From: Bacteroidales bacterium UBA3810
GTDB taxonomy: Bacteria > Bacteroidota > Bacteroidia > Bacteroidales > Paludibacteraceae
Length of the DNA: 9,539 nucleotides
Assembly (NCBI GenBank): GCA_002368645.1
Contig: DFEE01000016.1
Location: 1 to 9,539 of the forward strand
Direction of reading: 5' to 3'
The notes under the pieces are model-generated. The model had not been told where the DNA came from and searched no databases. It worked only from the letters and a program-made list of their open reading frames with translations. Below are positions 7,418 through 9,539 of the stretch, piece after piece. Numbering within the stretch: position 1 is the stretch's first letter; each line of letters opens with the position of its first letter. The position numbers and the translations under genes are program-made.

Positions 7418-7866
7418 TATTGAAGCGGAATCTTATTAACGCGACGCTCATGGCGCCCACCCTCAAAATCCGTAGTGAAGAACGTGTCCACCATTTGTAG
7501 CGCGAGGTCTTGAGAGATAAAATTAGCGGGTAGTCCGAGCACATTGGCGTTGTTGTGTTGCCGGGCGAGTTGGGCAATCCGTACATCCCAACATAAAGCA
7601 GCACGAATACCCTGATGCTTATTGGCGGTCATGCAGATGCCGTTTCCGGTAGAGCAAATGGTGATGCCGTAATCGTACTCGCCTTGCTCAACGGCAGCAG
7701 CCATCGGGTGGGCGAAATCGGGATAGTCGCACGATTCGGTGCTGAAGCACCCGAAGTCGTGCAGGGTTACCCCCTTGGACTCTAAATGTTTAATGACCTC
7801 TAATTTGAGGTTATACCCTGCGTGATCTGATGCCAGGGCAATACGCAATTCATTCCAGTTTTTCAT
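7417..7866 (-). CDS. rpiB: Ribose 5-phosphate isomerase B
   Basis: The 149-residue product is a full-length RpiB, a cytoplasmic enzyme interconverting ribose 5-phosphate and ribulose 5-phosphate in the pentose phosphate pathway. Family features: ASDHAGYNLK (12-21, with D14 and H15), DYPDFAHPMA (47-56), the active-site segment ICSTGNGICMTANK (70-83, with C71 as the expected catalytic base), GIRAALCWD (86-94), RQHNNAN (102-108) and the phosphate-binding GGRHERR near the end. The ATG at 7866 is preceded by AT-rich sequence without a Shine-Dalgarno site, as usual in Bacteroidota. LacA/LacB galactose 6-phosphate isomerases share the fold, but a single full-length gene favours RpiB. The stop TAG shares one base with the GTG of the downstream radical SAM gene. 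A 202-bp gap with a large foldable element precedes it. Confidence 0.95.
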   Translation of the reverse strand: MKNWNELRIALASDHAGYNLKLEVIKHLESKGVTLHDFGCFSTESCDYPDFAHPMAAAVEQGEYDYGITICSTGNGICMTANKHQGIRAALCWDVRIAQLARQHNNANVLGLPANFISQDLALQMVDTFFTTDFEGGRHERRVNKIPLQ

Positions 7867-7876
7867 ATATTTATTA

Positions 7877-7892
7877 TTAGTCGAAAGTCGAA
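7877..7892. repeat. Third copy of the TTAGTCGAAAG motif, upstream of rpiB
   Basis: TTAGTCGAAAGTCGAA (7877-7892) matches the first 16 bases of the copy at 6524-6541 and the 11-bp core at 6266-6276. All three copies are intergenic and in the same orientation. Confidence 0.85.
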
Positions 7893-7911
7893 TAAAAAAA
7901 CCTATAAAACC

Positions 7912-8033
7912 CCTTTACTGTTTGCAGTCCTTCGGACTAGTTATATTCGGCTGGTTATGTGCCTTCGAATGCAAGCATCCAAGCCCCACAACCATCCAAA
8001 TATATACCTCTATGAGGTTGCAAACACTAAAGG
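7912..8033 (-). other. 122-bp imperfect palindrome able to fold as a four-way junction (structured RNA or mobile-repeat candidate)
   Basis: An outer helix pairs CCTTTACTGTTTGCA (7912-7926) with TGCAAACACTAAAGG (8019-8033) at 14 of 15 positions. Inside it are a left hairpin GTCC-TTC-GGAC (7927-7937), a right hairpin ACCTC-TAT-GAGGT (8006-8018) and a long central hairpin from 7942 to 8004 with a CAAG apex loop (7972-7975). Three A/C mismatches in the central stem on the + strand (7948/7998, 7957/7989, 7968/7979) become G-U pairs on the - strand, the direction of queG and rpiB. A T7 tract in that direction (7900-7894) lies 11 nt past the element, about 27 nt before the rpiB start. It could be a leader, attenuator, small RNA or palindromic repeat. 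No known RNA family is recognised. Confidence 0.6.
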
Positions 8034-8068
8034 ACATAAACATAAAAAACATTTAACAACCGCTAAAG

Positions 8069-8737
8069 TCAAAAGCAGTTAGTATTATAAGGACATTCTG
8101 TTTGGCAACGAATACAATAATTGGTTTGATAGGCGATGCACTGCCGGATATCCCAAGTACTTTGTCCCAAGGCGTGAGCGGGGCAAGCGTCGATACACTT
8201 CCGGCAATCTTGGCACCCCGCTGCAGGGACCGCGCTCGTTTGAGCACCGGGCGATACGGGGTTATTGAGAACCAGTTCGCCTATGTGTACGAATGAGCCT
8301 AAGGCAGGCGATATAAATTGGTGGTTTCGCCCGATAAAGCCCAATTGTGCTTTCACTGCCCAGCGTCGTTCCAAGACGGGTGCGGAGTCGCAAAAAACAT
8401 GCTGCACCTCGGCGTAGTCGCACCGTTGACCTAATTGCGCCTTTAATTGATAGAGCATGGACTTGACCTTGCGGTGATAGTCTCTGCCGCTTTTATCGTA
8501 CCGCAACAAGCAGACCACTACCGTTTGTGCGCCGGGGACGAGTTTGGTGATGTCGTACCTCAACTCGCGATTGCGTGTCAGGTAATCATGCTTGCCGTAG
8601 GTCTCTAATTGGAGCCAGTGCTCCATGAAGAGGGAATCCTGCTCTAAGCGCTCGGCTTTAGCAACGCCGCAGTCATCAAACCCGACCGCCAAAGCCTCTT
8701 GCCGTATTTGCCGGGCGGTAATCATATTAGTCGGCAT
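8069..8737 (-). CDS. queG: Compact epoxyqueuosine reductase (QueG)-like protein
   Basis: QueG reduces epoxyqueuosine to queuosine in tRNA, using cobalamin and two 4Fe-4S clusters. This 222-residue product shows the DUF1730-type N-terminal part, then VFCDSAPVLERRWAVKAQLGF (start at 114; D117 is the likely catalytic Asp), GELVL (153-157), and both cluster motifs: C175-x2-C178-x2-C181-x3-C185-P, then C200, C208-x2-C211-x3-C215-P. All eight cluster cysteines are present. The family is usually about 300-380 residues, so this is short in two places: the loop between C200 and C208 is only seven residues, and the protein ends seven residues after C215, where relatives carry a longer tail. A functional minimal form, a paralogue or a decaying gene are all possible. 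ATG at 8737 follows the marC stop after one base; Met5 (8725) is an alternative start. Confidence 0.82.
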   Translation of the reverse strand: MPTNMITARQIRQEALAVGFDDCGVAKAERLEQDSLFMEHWLQLETYGKHDYLTRNRELRYDITKLVPGAQTVVVCLLRYDKSGRDYHRKVKSMLYQLKAQLGQRCDYAEVQHVFCDSAPVLERRWAVKAQLGFIGRNHQFISPALGSFVHIGELVLNNPVSPGAQTSAVPAAGCQDCRKCIDACPAHALGQSTWDIRQCIAYQTNYCIRCQTECPYNTNCF

Positions 8738-8738
8738 C

Positions 8739-9365
8739 TTAGAGTATCTCGGCGAGGACCTTCATCAGATTGCCGAACATCAGCTGCACGGCAATGCCTA
8801 ATACAATGACTCCAAAGAACTTACGGCATACGTAGAGTGCATTTTTCCCCATATGGTTCATGAGCCAGTGCGTGCCGACCAAAACCGCCCATAGGATAAC
8901 CATGCAGACCAGAACGGCCGCTGCGAGATTAATCATGCCGTAGTCACCGGTCATGGAGAGCAAAGCCGTGAAAGCGCCGGGCCCTGCGTACATCGGGAAT
9001 GCTAACGGGACGATATTCCCGCCGTTCTTGTCCTCAACATCTGCTTTGAAGAAAACCATATCCAAGATCATCTCTAACGCCATTAAGAAGATGATGAACC
9101 CTCCGGCGCACGCGAAATACTCAATTCTGATGCCGAAGATTTTCAGCATTAACTGCCCTAAGAACAAAAAACACAGGAGTATAATCGCTGAAACGCCGAC
9201 GACGAGCATGGGTTTGACCTTTAATCCCTTCTGCTCCATATTAATGGTAACGGGCATATTGCCGATGGGGTCAACAATAGCTATCAAGAAGAAGGTAGCT
9301 GAAAGCACTTGCCAGAAATCGAAAGTGCCGAAATAATTGCTAATAGAGCTCCAAATGTCTGCCAT
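8739..9365 (-). CDS. marC: MarC family integral membrane protein
   Basis: The 208-residue product has about six predicted membrane helices (roughly 16-37, 53-77, 82-105, 118-138, 145-168 and 180-206). It carries the MarC hallmarks VDPIGNMPV (31-39) and PLAFPMYAGPGA (120-131). The family sits in the inner membrane and is annotated as NAAT or small-solute transporters, but the link to multiple antibiotic resistance was not upheld and the true substrate is unknown. The ATG at 9365 follows a consensus promoter with a predicted leader of only about 10 nt. It is first in a likely transcription unit: queG begins one base after its stop. No functional link between a MarC protein and queuosine synthesis is known to me. 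Confidence 0.93.
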   Translation of the reverse strand: MADIWSSISNYFGTFDFWQVLSATFFLIAIVDPIGNMPVTINMEQKGLKVKPMLVVGVSAIILLCFLFLGQLMLKIFGIRIEYFACAGGFIIFLMALEMILDMVFFKADVEDKNGGNIVPLAFPMYAGPGAFTALLSMTGDYGMINLAAAVLVCMVILWAVLVGTHWLMNHMGKNALYVCRKFFGVIVLGIAVQLMFGNLMKVLAEIL

Positions 9366-9381
9366 AGTATCTATTTTTACG

Positions 9382-9413
9382 CAAAATTACATTTTTTTTT
9401 GCTCATATGCAAA
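9382..9413 (-). promoter_or_regulatory. Bacteroidota-type promoter for marC-queG
   Basis: On the - strand, TTTG (9413-9410) is followed after 20 bp by TAATTTTG (9389-9382), matching TTTG - about 20 bp - TAnnTTTG. The start point would be near 9376, leaving a very short leader before the marC ATG at 9365. Confidence 0.8.
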
Positions 9414-9429
9414 TTTTTTTATACTTTTG
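9398..9429 (+). promoter_or_regulatory. Bacteroidota-type promoter for efp
   Basis: TTTG (9398-9401), a 20-bp gap, then TACTTTTG (9422-9429) fit the Bacteroidota consensus. The start would be near 9436, about 15 nt before the efp ATG. The -33 element lies in the spacer of the opposing marC promoter, and the marC -33 element lies in the spacer of this one. Confidence 0.82.
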
Positions 9430-9450
9430 CAGCAAAAAAATAAATATTTT

Positions 9451-9539
9451 ATGATTAACTCCCAAGACATTAAGAACGGCGTGTGTATCCGGATGGACGG
9501 CCGTTTGTATTTCGTGATTGAGTTTCTTCACGTTAAGCC
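9451..9539 (+). CDS. efp: Elongation factor P, N-terminal fragment (runs off the window)
   Basis: The 29 visible codons read MINSQDIKNGVCIRMDGRLY followed by FVIEFLHVK, the typical N-terminal KOW-like domain start of bacterial EF-P, which relieves ribosome stalling at polyproline stretches. The gene continues beyond 9539, so the tip residue that is modified in some lineages cannot be seen. The ATG at 9451 is preceded by an A/T-rich leader without a Shine-Dalgarno site and by its own consensus promoter. The gene is divergent from marC. Confidence 0.93.
   Translation, partial: MINSQDIKNGVCIRMDGRLYFVIEFLHVK

Noticed and set aside
7997..8024. A possible - strand promoter for rpiB: TATATTTG (8004-7997) with TTTG (8024-8021)
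   Set aside because: The spacer is 16 bp instead of about 20, and both parts lie within the paired arms of the palindromic element. Not strong enough to list as a feature.
7901..8045. Target-site duplication around the 122-bp palindrome
   Set aside because: ATAAAAC (7904-7910) and ATAAAC (8036-8041) are similar but not identical, are set at different distances from the ends, and are low-complexity.
7890..8071. A frameshift or premature stop hiding the missing QueG tail in the gap downstream
   Set aside because: Reading the other frames after the TGA at 8071-8069 gave no continuation resembling the usual QueG C-terminal segment; the gap holds the structured element instead.

Overview
The window looks like a Bacteroidota (probably Bacteroidales) chromosome segment. 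The evidence is the gene content (a large TamB-type protein, MarC, a compact QueG, RpiB, enolase, EF-P), the lack of clear Shine-Dalgarno sites, and three promoters that fit the Bacteroidota consensus TTTG - 20 bp - TAnnTTTG. No taxonomic search could be run, so nothing below order level is claimed.

Layout. On the + strand, the 3' end of a GHL10/DUF187-type glycoside hydrolase gene (1-354) overlaps the first 11 bases of a complete enolase gene (344-1651). A strong two-way terminator (1700-1730) separates enolase from a convergent 1456-residue TamB/AsmA-like gene on the - strand (1756-6126). The TamB start lies in a 23-bp tandem duplication that creates a short upstream reading frame ending in an ATGA overlap. 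Its promoter is at 6185-6216. A GC-rich non-coding repeat island fills 6266-6541: three stem-loops of one design, a C/G-rich hairpin, and 8-bp and 11-bp tandem repeats, bounded by copies of TTAGTCGAAAG.

A - strand gene set then runs from right to left: marC (9365-8739), a short epoxyqueuosine reductase-like gene (8737-8069), a 202-bp gap, rpiB (7866-7417) and a radical SAM/SPASM-like gene (7417-6548). marC and queG are 1 nt apart, and rpiB and the radical SAM gene share one base. The queG-rpiB gap holds a 122-bp element (7912-8033) that can fold into a four-way junction. The right edge carries the divergent start of efp (9451 onward), whose promoter interlocks with that of marC.

Most of the window is housekeeping: glycolysis, pentose phosphate interconversion, tRNA modification, translation elongation and envelope assembly. 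No defence system, CRISPR array, transposase or phage gene was seen. The parts worth a second look are the four-way-junction element, the compact QueG, the duplicated TamB start, the repeat island, and the unassigned radical SAM gene coupled to rpiB.
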